Below are positions 23,943 through 34,497 of a stretch of 64,000 nt of DNA, piece after piece; the stretch's first letter is position 1; the number at the start of each line of letters is the position of its first letter. This DNA is from Heterocephalus glaber. Its lineage: Eukaryota; Chordata; Mammalia; Rodentia; Bathyergidae. A program made the position numbers and the translations under genes. The stretch covers positions 1,241,433 through 1,305,432 of the forward strand of contig NW_004624805.1 of assembly GCF_000247695.1 (NCBI RefSeq). Direction: 5' to 3'. The notes under the pieces are model-generated. The model was given only the letters and a program-made list of their open reading frames with translations. It did no database searches and was not told where the DNA came from.

Positions 23943-24296
23943 GTGTCTCAGTCCACGGAAGCTGCATAACAAAATACCTAAGGTGGGTAATTTATAAATA
24001 ACAGGGATGTATTGCACACAGTTCTGGAGGCCAGGAAGCATGGGTTCAAGGCACCAGCAGGTTTGGGTCTGGTGAGGACTCTTCCTCAGAGACGGTGACT
24101 TCCGTGTGTCCTCACATGGTGGAAGAAAGAGAAAAGGGGCAAATCATCACCCCCAGGCCTCTTAGAGGCACAATAATCCAATTCATGAGGGCTCCGCCTT
24201 CATGATGTAATCAAAGGCTCCACCTCCTAATCCAAACAGGACTGGATTTCATTCAGCATATGAACTTCAGAAGGACACAGCAAAGCTTGGTGCCTT
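23943..24296 (-). mobile_element. MLT1/MST-type MaLR LTR
   Basis: On the plus strand it opens with the inverted LTR end (ctcagtccacggaagctgc, ataacaaaatacc, gggtaatttataaataacag), then cacagttctggaggccagga, cctcacatggtggaagaaag, attcatgagggctccgcctt, and ends near catatgaacttcagaagg. This word order is characteristic of MLT1/MST LTRs in mammals. Confidence 0.8.
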
Positions 24297-25244
24297 TGTT
24301 CCCTAAAAGCAAGATGGTGAGGATTATTTTACAGCCTTTCTCAATCCCAATTCAGAGTGTTCCAGTTTTCAACTCCTTGTGTCTTCTTGTTCTTCCAGCT
24401 TCATTGGTTCCCAGAGAGTGAGGGCTCTGGACTTTGGTCCTGGCCTGGGGTAAGACTACCAGCCTCCAGAAAAGGCCTCAGTGTAATCAAGCTCTGGAGG
24501 ACTTGGCCCCAGCCAGAAGCCATTGGTTGTTCTTAGTTATATGACACCTTACATATGAGCCCAGACCTACACATGGGGTCTTTGTTTTCCGACTTCATGT
24601 TGAGTAGGGTTTTGAGCCACTGTGCAGAATAGGAACAATGACTCTGGAGCAATGCATCCAGGAAGCAACCCTACAGGCTGTAGAGTGCTCAGGTTGAGAG
24701 TACATCTGGAAGTGCATGTATGAAATGATTCAAGCTGAGTGTCCCCAGTGATGTGCTCAGGCTCCTTATGTATTTTGCTATTAATAGCTGATGTCCCCAC
24801 AGATAGTTCCAAGCATTCCAATTCAATTGACAACTGTAAATTACAATACAAATGGCATCGAGTCAGTGGATGGCCCAGTGCCAAATTACACCACCATTTT
24901 TGTAATGGGACAGATATATTCTGTGTGGAAATGATGGCTAGCAGGAAGCAGTCAGTTCCATGTGGAATCGTTTAAACTTGAACTAGTTCCTGGGGAGGGA
25001 AGCGTTCATTCCGAAGCCACTGGGTGGGGAGAGATATCATGATCTGAGTGGTCAGTGGTCTCTGGGGTACAAAATAGACCAGATTCATTTTGGTCTCATT
25101 TAATTATTAAATCTGTCAGCTTCCTCCATTGTCTTGGTTTCTGAATTAAGCAGCCGTAATAAGTCCCCTAACTATCAGTCATTAAAACTCACCCACCAAA
25201 GACAGGCAGGTCCCTAAGAGACTCGATGTCATCAGCCCCTTAGA
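24297..25244. other. No gene recognised
   Basis: Unique-looking sequence. An open frame on the minus strand (24567-24884) has no known domain. Confidence 0.45.
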
Positions 25245-25502
25245 ATTCACACACACATACACATGTGTACCCACACACACATTTGCAAACATCCACATGT
25301 GTACACACACACAGGACTACATACTGGTGTACTGACAGATGCACACATGCATGCACACACGTACATGAGTGCACCCACAGACACACATTCGCAGACATCC
25401 ACGTGTGTACACAGACAGGAGTACATACCAGTGTACTGACACATGCACATGTGTACATGCATATGCACACACACATACACGTGTGCACCCACACACACCC
25501 AT
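25245..25502. repeat. CA-rich minisatellite, unit about 106 bp
   Basis: Two long units repeat in order: cacacattygcaracatccac at about 25277 and 25383, then atacyrgtgtactgaca at 25321 and 25425, and a third partial unit begins at about 25470. Period is 104-106 bp. Four overlapping frames on both strands (Cys/Val/Met-rich and His/Thr-rich) stay open only because the CA/TG words lack stops. Confidence 0.8.
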
Positions 25503-26240
25503 ACCCCAGGAGCTGGAGCCCTGCACATCTGCAGTGTTTCTCTCTGTGCAACCACACAGGCGGTTCTCTTCCCACCAGAGCCACCGACTCCTGCATGTAG
25601 GCATGACCGTGGCACAGCAGAGTCACCACGGCCCCTCTGGCCGATGTCTCACCCAATAGGGAGGCCAGCCAAATGCCAGCACGGCACAGACGAGACCTTC
25701 CCGGCCACACGTGGGGCTCCCTGAGTCAGGCCCAGGCTACCTCCCCGCGCAGTGTGCCCGACAGAGAAGCAAGCACCCTTTCAGCCCTGGTGGCCCAGGA
25801 TGCAGCCAGGTCTCCCTGTGGAAGGAGAGGGCAGCCTTGGTGTTCACACCCAGCTGCAGCCTGGCCCAGGACAGGTTAGGGGGCAGGTGGCTGCTCATTA
25901 TTACCCTGCCATCTGCCTAGATTGGGCAGTGTGGGAGCCATGCTGCCACGCTGGGTTCCGAGGGGATCACGGGACACGTGATCCTTGCAGCAGTCAGATC
26001 CAAGCCCAGTCCTCCCACCAGTGGCTCCTCTAGCTGCTCTTTCCAGGAGCCTGCGCTGCATCATGGCTCTGTCTATGTGATCTTTTCCGAAGGATCGAAT
26101 TTCATTATCTCAGCGCTCCCCTTCAGCAAGAGCCACTGCCCTCCTGCTCTGTTGAGATGTGAGGCTGGAAGCTGCCAGGTAAGGCTGCTGGTTGCCTTTC
26201 AAGCAGCATTTCGCTTCCAGCCAGTTTCATCCCAGTTAAA
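25503..26240. other. Unique sequence, no gene recognised
   Basis: GC-rich, non-repetitive sequence leading to the CTCF-like site. A plus-strand frame 25978-26457 (159 codons) has no recognisable domain. Confidence 0.4.
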
Positions 26241-26241
26241 T

Positions 26242-26256
26242 TCACTAGGTGGCAGT
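26242..26256 (+). promoter_or_regulatory. CTCF-like binding site
   Basis: TCACTAGGTGGCAGT matches the CTCF core CCASYAGRKGGCRSY at 14 of 15 positions on the plus strand, the only mismatch being the first base. The site also sits in a small inverted repeat (TTCACT at 26241, AGTGAA at 26254). Occupancy cannot be judged from sequence. Confidence 0.55.
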
Positions 26257-26530
26257 GAATGGCGAGGGAAAGAGGGCTGCTTTGGAAAGGAAACTCAAAG
26301 ACAAGTGGAGTTAAGTATTCTGGGATATCTAATCATGAATTTAACAAACCTTCCATGGGCCCTGACCGAGGTTTCTAATGGAAGACGCCGCAGCTGTAAG
26401 GGGAGCATTCAGCTGTCCCTAAATGGAGCGCCGAGATTGATGTCAGTCTCCTCCTAGCGCAGCGCTGATGACTTCTCTTCTCGTTGTACTCATAATATAG
26501 TTAAATGTCAAAGACACTCATCTATTGCCT

Positions 26531-26548
26531 GTAAACAAATTTGTTTAC
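26531..26548. promoter_or_regulatory. Palindromic double forkhead site
   Basis: GTAAACAAATTTGTTTAC is a perfect 18-bp palindrome. Each half is a forkhead consensus (GTAAACA), so two FOX sites lie head to head. The surrounding block 26100-26560 shows no repeat family and lies between a minisatellite and a TG repeat. Confidence 0.6.
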
Positions 26549-26591
26549 TGAATATAAGTAGGCTCTCCTCATTCCTCAGGCCCTCAAGAGA

Positions 26592-26650
26592 GTGTGTGTG
26601 TGCGTGTGTGTGTGAAGTGTGCCTGTGCATATGACGGCGTGTGTGTGTTG
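26592..26650. repeat. (TG)n microsatellite, interrupted
   Basis: Two TG runs (26592-26613 and 26638-26649) separated by aagtgtgcctgtgcatatgac. Confidence 0.85.
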
Positions 26651-26820
26651 CTTCTCGAAGGCAGGAGAGCATCATCTCATGATTATGTCCAGGATTTCGA
26701 TGTCACTGTTCTTAGGTTGACTTCCCCATGTAACTGTCCTCTCCCTTTCTGCCAAGAGCCTTCCTTTCTTCCTATAAATCCATGTTCAGTTTTCCCAGCA
26801 GGTGAAGAAAAGGCTGTAAT

Positions 26821-27001
26821 CTTTTTTTTCTTTTTACGGTACTTGGGATTGAAGCCAGGGCCTTCATACTGAACTATCCCCCACCCTCTTACCTTTTTTA
26901 TTTTGAAATAAAGGTCTCAAGAGACTGGGCGTGGACTTGGGACCCTCCTGCCTCAGCTTCCCAGAGTGCTAGGGTTACAGGCAGGCACCGCCGTGCCTGA
27001 G
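26821..27001 (-). mobile_element. B1-dID SINE
   Basis: A T-run, then an inverted ID part (ggtacttgggattgaagcc), then inverted B1 (ttttgaaataaaggtctc ... cagagtgctagggttacagg). Diverged. Confidence 0.75.
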
Positions 27002-28717
27002 GAGCATGGATGTTCTCATACGAGCCTCGTACTGAGAAGGCTCTAAAACTTCAGATGTATTAAAGGGCTCCACCACAGAGTGCACACACCTTCAATTAGT
27101 TTATTTATACGCTTCCTGGTGTTTAGCCTGCATACACTTTGCTTGGAGGGGAGAAACCATTTGTAAACTGCCTCGAGGAGGCCTACGGGACCAGGTCGCC
27201 ACCCGATCCTCTTACGGCCAGCCTCTCCTGGCCCGCTCAAGTCCTCCATGGGCCGGCCCTGGCTTGGCACGGCAGGGAGATGCAGGGGAGCTCTTTCCAG
27301 CCGGCGCCCGGGGCACAGTGTCCTTCCTCGGGCTGCTGCTGTCCAACCCTGGCCCTGGCCCTGGCCCGCAGCTCTCAAGCCTGGCTCCTGCTCCTGCTCC
27401 TGCCCTGCAGCCAGCCAGAGCTCTGCAGCTGCCTCCGCCTGAGTACTGTCTTCATCCGAATGGACCCGGTTCCCTTGGCTCTGGTCCTCACTGGGAGGGG
27501 CCTAAGGCCCTTCCTGTGTGCCTCCCGGCCCAGGACTTGCTATCTGGTGGCAGACTTCTCCTCCCTGCCAACCAGGTCCTCTGAATGCTGGGTGTTGCTA
27601 ACTTCTGGGTCTGCAACAGGGTCTTCCACTGTGTGGAGACCCCAGGATCCCACGCTGAACCCCCCAAGGGAATCACGGTGAGGACTCCAACTGTGCCTCA
27701 GCTGTGGATCAGCAAACACCAGCGAAGGTCACTGTGTGCTGAGCTCTGAGCTGGGTACCAGGATGCAGTGGAAGGACGCCGTGGTGGTCATCACGGGGTT
27801 AGGGCCACCCTCACTGCATGCTCTGCCACCGCAATACAGTCTGTCCCCAGCCTGGCCTCCCCTTGGCTGGACACGCTCCATCTGTCCAGTACACAGGCAA
27901 ACTGGGCTCCGCCTGACTGCCTTGGACACCAAAATGTCCAGGTTGCTGTCGAGTAAAACTCTCCATAGCTGTCAACAGCAGAATGGCGTGACCTTTATTC
28001 CTCAGGGGAAGGGAAGTGGGGCTGAGTAGTTACCTCGTCCCTGTCTCCCCGAGTCTGCACGCTCAAGGCCCCACAGGAGTACAACAGCTGCAGCCCCAAG
28101 GACCCTGCCTGGCTTGGGAACTGGGCCACTGGGCCACTCAAACCCTGCCTGGTCAGCTTGCTGCAGGAGAGCTCAGGAGCATGCAGTGGCCTCCCCTGGC
28201 CTCAGGAGGCTGAGGAGCCCTGGGGCGGGGTTTGGGGCACTAGGCCTTGCCTTGCTAAGACAGCGAGCAGAGCCGAGCCCATGCCTCTGCAGGGAGGGGA
28301 CAGCGGGCTCTTCCCAAGGAGCCCTCTGCCAGTGTCTGCCGGATATCTAGAGAGATGAGCCCAGGTGGTGAGAATGCTGGTAAGCCCAGGAAGGGATTTA
28401 AATGCACAGTTTACTGCACAGTGTTAGCCAGAACACAAATAAGGAAATGCCAGACTTCTGTTTGGTTCACCTACAGAAATGAGGCAGACATGGAAAGATA
28501 TCATAGTAGGGAAACTAAGATTTGAAAATTAGTTCAAGGGAAGATGATCTTTAGAAAACAGTGCTATTTTTATGTAACTATGGTCTTCAAAGTTGTCATG
28601 GTAGTATTTTGAGGATTTTTCCCCAAGGAACATCTCCTACGTGGAGACACTTTGTCCTCTGTACACCTGCTCACATAGACATGCACCCATGCACACCTTT
28701 TTATGTGCTGCTTATTT
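27002..28717. other. GC-rich, no gene recognised
   Basis: Includes short repeats at about 27346-27404 (ccctgg and gctcct words). A plus-strand frame of 180 codons (27139-27681) crosses them and has a Leu-rich patch made by the repeat, with no family I recognise. Confidence 0.45.
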
Positions 28718-28907
28718 TCAGTCCCGGGCATTGAATCCCGGGCCTTGCCCATGTGGTGCCTAACACTGAGCTCCATCCCCAGCCCTTCTGATTTTTATTT
28801 TGAGACAGAGTACACCAAGTTGCCAGGCTGACCTCAAACTTGTGATCCTTCTGTTTCAGCCTCTCAAGTGGCTAAGATTATAGGCATGCAGCACCGCACC
28901 TAGGCTT
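28718..28907 (-). mobile_element. B1-dID SINE
   Basis: Inverted ID part (cccgggcattgaatcccggg ... actgagctccatccccagcc) followed by inverted B1 (ttttgagacagagtacacc ... aagattataggcatgcagc). Confidence 0.78.
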
Positions 28908-31018
28908 AATGTAAGTTTAAAAGATAAAGAATCTTACTTGGATTAAGTAAATTTGGGGTTCCATCTTAAGAAAACTTTGGGAACCTAAGCCTCCTTTACT
29001 TTCTTTTCTTGAAATCCTGTTTGCTCTGCCGAGTCAAAAGGGGTTTGGTGTTGTTCGCTCATTTGCTGGTCTGTGCAGTCAGAGCCACGGGGTGGTTACT
29101 TCAAAGTCAGTTTGAGGATTGAATCTGGGTAATTCTCTTTGATTAAATCTGAAGGTTAAGAATTTACACCCAAAGAGCTGGTCCCAAGCTTTGAAGTATA
29201 CCTGATCAGGTCAGGATGTCAGCAATACGCTTCAAGTAAAGCCATACCTTGCCACTGGACTGCTTTGAAACTAGTGGGATTTGGTACTCGCAGCATTTTA
29301 TTCCCATACTTGTCTTTGGTACTTGACATGCAAGCTGGAACCTGCCGGGGTCCAAGGCCTCGTGCTCAGTACTCTTTCCAGCCAAGACAGTGTGTTTGGT
29401 ACCTGTCGTCTCTGGTGCTGGTCCTGCCTCCTGGAACCAATCACGATGCCTGTGGAGGGCAGTGTGAACCCTGCTGCCTCTGGGGCAGCTGATAAAGGCG
29501 TCAGCATAGAGCTAGGGCAGGTGAAGCCTCCCGAGCTGCCCGCCCGCTCAGGGTTCTGGATGCTGCTCTGTATCCTGACCAAGCCTTGCTGAGGGTCCCG
29601 GCGACATGATCCTGTGCAGCACTCTAGCCTGGGGCAGGACTACTCTTCGGGTCTTGCGCCGAGACTGCAGCACACGTCCACCCAGGGATTCTCCTTGACT
29701 GCCCGAGGGACAGGGAGCAGACTCTATTCTCTTCCGGTTTTGGTTTCTTGATCGCAGAGCTGGGAGGTGCAGGGCTGCAGGAGGTGGGATCCTGGGGCCC
29801 TGTGGACACTACAAAGTGCTCTCTCCAGGGCGGCAGCGGCCTGAGCCCAGGTGACGCCAGTGAAGAGCAGGACTGTCCTGGGAGAGGGTGCTACCCCTAC
29901 CCGGGGTGTCTTCCCAGCACTGCCCAAGGGCTTTTCCTTGCCGGTGATTTCTGGGCATCTGTCATACTCTCTGCAACCATCTGCTCCTGCGACAGCGTGT
30001 CACTGCTTTATACCTGCTGCTTGAGTCACCGCCACCATTCCAGAGCCCTTTCAACTGTTCCCCTCACTCCCCGAGATTATTGCTCCTGCTCTGTCAGGAG
30101 AGAGCAAGATCTATTTTATTTTCATGAAAAACAACCCCTTTGAAGCAATCAGGAACTCATAGGCTCCTGAGGTTTAACCCACAGACTTATAAATAGAAGG
30201 AAGGAAATGTAACCAGGTCTGGAAACAACCTGGACATCGGGACTACGTCCCCACCCCATCCCACAAAGCCATGCTCTCGGTGATGAGATCACTCGGGACA
30301 GGAGCTGTTTTCCCTAAAGTGAAAATACTCCAGGGAAACAATGCCCTATGTGTTTTTTGGGTTTTGGTTTTTTCAGATGCTCTGAAAGGTGAGCTTTTTT
30401 CATCCACAATAAATAAGGTGTTTTGAGGCCACGACCTTAATGAGATAATTACCATGAAAACTGCCATTGGAACTGGCATGTTTGAAAACAAAGAACTGGG
30501 CTGGCCCTGTTCCCAGCAGTCTGGGGAGGGACCTGGGAGAGGGGCTTTGTTCTTGCAGAGCAGGTGACAGTGCAGCCTGGGCCCAGCCCTCCAGCTTAGG
30601 GACTTCACACCGTGCATGCAGGGGCTGCATGCAGGGGCCGGTGGGCCAGCCAGACGGGGAAACGGGAATCATGGGCAGAAAGCCAGCAGGCAGTGGTCAC
30701 ACTGCATGCCCTTCCCTCCCTGGAGAGCCAGTGCCGGGGTCTCAGTAAGATCAGTTGGGAAAGTGAGGGGACTTCAAGCTGTCAGGGGCTGTGAGGTGGT
30801 GGAGGGCAAAGCATGGCTGGGCCACCCCTGACCCCTCCCACGAGGACTTGGGTCCTAACCCGCCAGCCATCACCCTTGCGGTGCCCTTCCAGGCAGGCAG
30901 AGCAGGGATGAGAGCCCAGACACAGGCAACTCTGCTCCACGCCTCGTGCCTCCTGTACCAACTGTGGAAGCCAGGACAGTGACTTCCCCTGTATGGGAAG
31001 CCTTCCTTCTTTCATGTG
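28908..31018. other. No gene recognised
   Basis: Unique-looking, GC-moderate to GC-rich. A duplicated word gcatgcaggggc lies at about 30615-30640. Frames of up to 131 codons have no recognisable domain. Confidence 0.45.
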
Positions 31019-31031
31019 AAAAACTGAGTGT

Positions 31032-31124
31032 TGCTGGGGATTTAGCTCAGTGGTTTCGCCTCCTGCTGCACAAGCGCACAGACCTGAGTTTGATCCCCTG
31101 TACCAAAAAACCAAAAAAACACAA
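31032..31124 (+). mobile_element. Young tRNA-like ID-type SINE
   Basis: A box tagctcagtgg, B box agtttgatccc, gtacc end and an A tail broken by single C bases. Flanked by aaaaactgagtgt (31019-31031) and aaaaactgcgtgt (31125-31137), one mismatch. Confidence 0.85.
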
Positions 31125-31181
31125 AAAAACTGCGTGTCTTAGGGGAACCTCCCAAAGCAGATGTGAACCAGGACTGGAGGT

Positions 31182-31380
31182 ACTCCCAGGAAGGAAGTAC
31201 TTCCAGGAAGGAAGTATGCCCTGGAAGGAAGTACCCCCAGGAAGGAAGTACCCCCAGGAAGGAAGTATGCCATGGAAGGAAGTACTCCCAGGAAGGAAGT
31301 ATTCCCTGGAAGGAAGTACCCCCAGGAAGGAAGTACTCCCAGGAAGGAAATATTCCCAGGAAGGAAGTACCCCCAGGAAG
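31182..31380. repeat. 17-bp minisatellite, about 11.7 copies
   Basis: The unit actcccaggaaggaagt and close variants (acccccaggaaggaagt, atgccctggaaggaagt, attccctggaaggaagt) run without gaps in exact 17-base steps from 31182 to 31380. The unit has no stop codon in any frame of either strand, which by itself explains the long Lys/Glu/Gly-rich and Phe/Leu/Pro-rich frames that cross it (for example 31163-31552 plus, 31047-31424 minus). These are not genes. Confidence 0.95.
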
Positions 31381-32835
31381 CCATGAAGGAAGAAAGGAAG
31401 CCAGTCATATGGTGAAGAAGCCACCTATGGGTGTGAGTTCAGACCAGGCCCAGCCTCTGCCTGACTCCATGGCTGCTCCGGAAGGCACATGCACCCCATC
31501 GTCTGCTCCCTTCAAGAAAGGGACCCAAGCTCCCATGAAGGGGGTGGAGTAGGTAACAACTACCACAAACCTAGAGATTGCTCCCTTTCAGCAAAGCAGC
31601 CAGTCATCTAGGGACAGGCCTCTGAAGACAGCAGGAGGGTGCTGTCAGCAGCAAAGCCCACGGAGGCTGGGCTGGGCTGGGAGGGAGGCAGGGCACCTGC
31701 AGAGGTGCCTGTGACAGACAGTGGAAAAATGGCACTGCTGGCTGCACCGCACTGAGTGACCCTGAAGCTAGTGCATAGCTGCAAGGCACCTGCAGGGAGC
31801 AGTCCACAGAGAGCATTTCAGTAGCCGTGAGGTTTTGCGTACTGAACACCAGGTCCATTGCCCCATCATCCTGAGCAGGGCCAGCCCTGTTCTGCGTTTT
31901 CAGGAAGTTTCACACTTGTAGCTTTCCACTGTGAACATCCCTCTCATAGGAGCCCTCCTTACTCGGCCGAGCTGTTGGACAGGTGACACAATGCAGGACC
32001 GAATGAGGAATGCGTGGTGGTGGGACATCCTGGGAGGGCGGGAGGGCTGTTTCAGGACCATGGAAAGGAAAATACAACCTAGATCCCAGCTTGTGCAATT
32101 CACAGCAGGTTCAGTTCAGGTCCTGCGAGAGTCGAATGCTGCTGCTGACTTGACAGGAGGCAGAGCTCAGCTGGGGATTCCAGGGTCTGTGACCCCTGGC
32201 TTGGCTGACCATAGCCCCACAGGGTCACCCTCAGTGGAACCCACCACAAACGAGGCACAGGCTCCAGCCTCATCCATGGAACTCATGTATTCTGAATACT
32301 ACAGGTAGTTCTTCCTTTCCATGCCCGTTCTGGAGTTTGATGAGCTGTCCCTGGCATCGTCCTCAGGAGGAACGTGAGCAGTGTGAAAACTGAATTCAGG
32401 GGAGAAAAATCGCATGACCAGGAGGGATTGAAGGGACTCAGGGTAGTTAGCCAGACAAAAGTCTAGATGGTCAGGGCAGCTGCCTTGGGATATTTGAAGA
32501 ACTATCCTATGAAGAAAGGAAGACACTAGGGAAGGGAAAGCCTGATGGGAGGAAAGTGTGTGGAAGTTCTTCTTGAACTTTCCTACCCTCAGAATATTCC
32601 AAAGACCCCTGAGATTCTCGGACACTAGCAGGACAGAGCCTCCCCATTACCTAGGGCCCCTGCATACAAGCGGTGGGAAGGGGATTCATGCATGCATCAC
32701 AGACCCCTTCCTTCCCCAGCTGCAAGAGACACAGTGACTGCCAGGGGCCTCCAAAGAAGAAAGAGGCATAAGTGGGCAGGAAGATAGGGAGGAGATGCAG
32801 TCAGCGCCTCTTCTGTGGCAGTGGTAGAAGACCCA
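31381..32835. other. No gene recognised
   Basis: Unique-looking sequence. Frames of up to 125 codons (31931-32308 plus) lack recognisable domains. Confidence 0.45.
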
Positions 32836-33226
32836 AGGCTAGGTAAGTTACAAAGAAGTTTGTTTCAGCTCACGTTTGAACCTGGGAAATCCAGAAACGT
32901 GGGGTTTGCATCGACTCCGCTTCTAGTGAGGGCTTCAGCTCATGGCAGAAAGCTGGGAGGAAGCAGACATGTGCTAAAGACAGAGCAAATGATGAGAGAG
33001 AAACCAAGAGAGAGCCAGGGAAGCTGAACTTGCCTTTGCGACCATGAACCCAGGGGACGCCCAACTTCCTCCCAGAGAATCGCCCCATTTCCACGAGAAA
33101 GGCGTTCACCCATTCACGAGGGCTCTGGCCCCATAACCCAAACTCCTCCCGTTAGACCCCACCTCCCAGGGGTGCTGCAGTGGCAATCAGATCTCAACAT
33201 GAATTCCAGAGGGACACACCATAGGT
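32836..33226 (-). mobile_element. MaLR-like LTR
   Basis: On the plus strand: gtttgtttcagctcacg, gggcttcagctcatggcag, gccagggaagctgaac, cacgagggctctggcccc, gttagaccccacctcccag, and a gaattccagagggacacacc end. This is the inverted MLT1-like layout. The left end is less clear. Confidence 0.65.
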
Positions 33227-33865
33227 TGGTAGGCAGATGGACAAACGTAGGACTTAGGGTCCGATAAAAATAAATGTGAAAATGTCTGCCCTGACCTCTT
33301 ACTACAGGGAGATAAGTGAGTCAGGTCTCAGCTGTAGGTTGCAGAGGGCTAAGAGTTAACCATGGCCCACTTCCTAGAGGCTGAATAGACAGGTTCAAGC
33401 CCTGGACTAGGAGTGCTGAAGCCCAGGACATGTTTGGTTTGCATGGCCTTTGATTCTCCTTTTCAATTGTTCCAGCCAAGTTTCCTCATGATGCCCTTAT
33501 TTTCCTCCCCACTTTTGTAGATAAGGATGTTAAGGGAAGAAAAGTCCAAGTGGATTAGCATGCGGAGCCTCTAGAGCGTCTGTTGTCCCTCCAGATACCA
33601 AGGTGACTTTACAGACAGACAGGAATCCCGTTTCCCTTCATGTGCATGACAGACAATCCCTGGCCACCCTTGCCTGCTAGGATCCAGCAGGAGTCACTGC
33701 AGCCAAGACATCGAAGTTTATTTTCTTGGTCTCCTTTCTGTTTCCTCTTCTGTTGTAATAATGTGGTGTATACGGTGGTCTTGTTTAGATTAGTTACTGA
33801 TTGTAAGATATTTTGAAGTCTATACAGTGCACAGGTATTTAAATCACATCCACCTTCCGAGTGGG
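33227..33865. other. No gene recognised
   Basis: Unique-looking sequence, AT-rich near the right end, directly next to the mariner remnant. Confidence 0.4.
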
Positions 33866-34190
33866 GTGCAGTCGGAACAGGAGCTGTGATCAGAAACTAC
33901 GGTGAATGCTTAAAATTTATTACAACAAAAGATACAATTTCCATGAATCCCCTCCCCTCAAGTACACTGTACCATTGCTCTTGCCATCTTCGGAAGCAGC
34001 TCTGGGAGTCCTCTTTCCTGAGTGTCTTTAGTTGCGCTGTCGTGGCTGCTTCAGTATCCTCCATTGATTCACAGTGTTTACCTTTCATGGTCATCTTGAT
34101 CTCGGGGAAGAGTCAAAGTCTCACAGTGCCACATCTGGTGAATAGAGTGGATGTGGACACACTGTAATAGTTTCCTTTGACAGAAATTGC
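33866..34190 (-). mobile_element. Mariner transposase 3' part with terminal repeat (decayed)
   Basis: Minus-strand translation gives LFPEIKMTMKGKH, followed in the same frame by a segment ending KEDSQSCFRRWQEQW. This is the C-terminus of a mariner (IS630/Tc1 superfamily) transposase, whose usual form is LFPKLK..LKG...F...W..RW. Just upstream the DNA follows the SPDLA-CDFFLFP catalytic-end region but has an in-frame stop and a frame change. Downstream, at about 33866-33910, lies an inverted-terminal-repeat-like sequence (cgtagtttctgatcaca on the minus strand). The copy lacks the transposase N-terminal half and is inactive. It forms the left arm of an inverted pair with the copy at 34205. Confidence 0.7.
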
Positions 34191-34204
34191 CATAAAAGTT
34201 TTGA

Positions 34205-34497
34205 ATAGATTTAGGACATCCAGGCAGCCAGCCACCGAGGAAAGAGGACTTCCAGAACTGCTTCAGAAAGTGGTAAGTGATGGGCCACACGCGAGAGCAA
34301 CTGTTTTGAGGGAGATTAATGGCAGTGTGTCTTTGACTACAGCAAGTTCTTTATTCTTTTTTTTTTTTGGTACCGGGGATCGAACTCGGGTCCTTGCTCT
34401 TGCGCAGCAGGCAGCGAAACCACTGAGCTAAATCCCCGGCCCAAGTTCTTTATTCTTAATTTAAACGTCCGTGGTACTTTGTGGTCACACGTCGTGG
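34205..34497 (+). mobile_element. Mariner 3' end, inverted partner (interrupted by SINE)
   Basis: Plus-strand translation from about 34246 reads EDFQNCFRKW and then a stop, the same transposase C-terminus as the minus copy. The DNA aligns base by base with the reverse complement of 33880-34035 (gaggaaagaggacttccaga against caggaaagaggactcccaga) and continues to a terminal-repeat-like end (cgtggtactttgtggtcaca, 34470-34489). A young SINE splits it at 34359-34441. With the minus copy it makes an imperfect inverted repeat of about 630 bases, both outer ends being mariner 3' termini. Confidence 0.65.
34359..34441 (-). mobile_element. Young tRNA-like SINE nested in mariner
   Basis: Inverted copy: T run, ggtaccggggatcgaactc (B-box side), then gaaaccactgagctaaatcc (A-box side) and ccggcc. 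Perfect 16-bp duplication caagttctttattctt at 34343-34358 and 34442-34457. The duplicated target belongs to the mariner arm, so the SINE came later. Confidence 0.92.

Noticed and set aside
25240..25724. Cys/Val-rich and His/Thr-rich proteins
   Set aside because: Translation of CA/TG repeat; all six frames show similar artefacts.
31047..31552. Repeat proteins on both strands with Lys/Glu/Gly or Phe/Leu/Pro periodicity
   Set aside because: They come from a 17-bp unit with no stop in any frame; overlapping frames on both strands are equally open.
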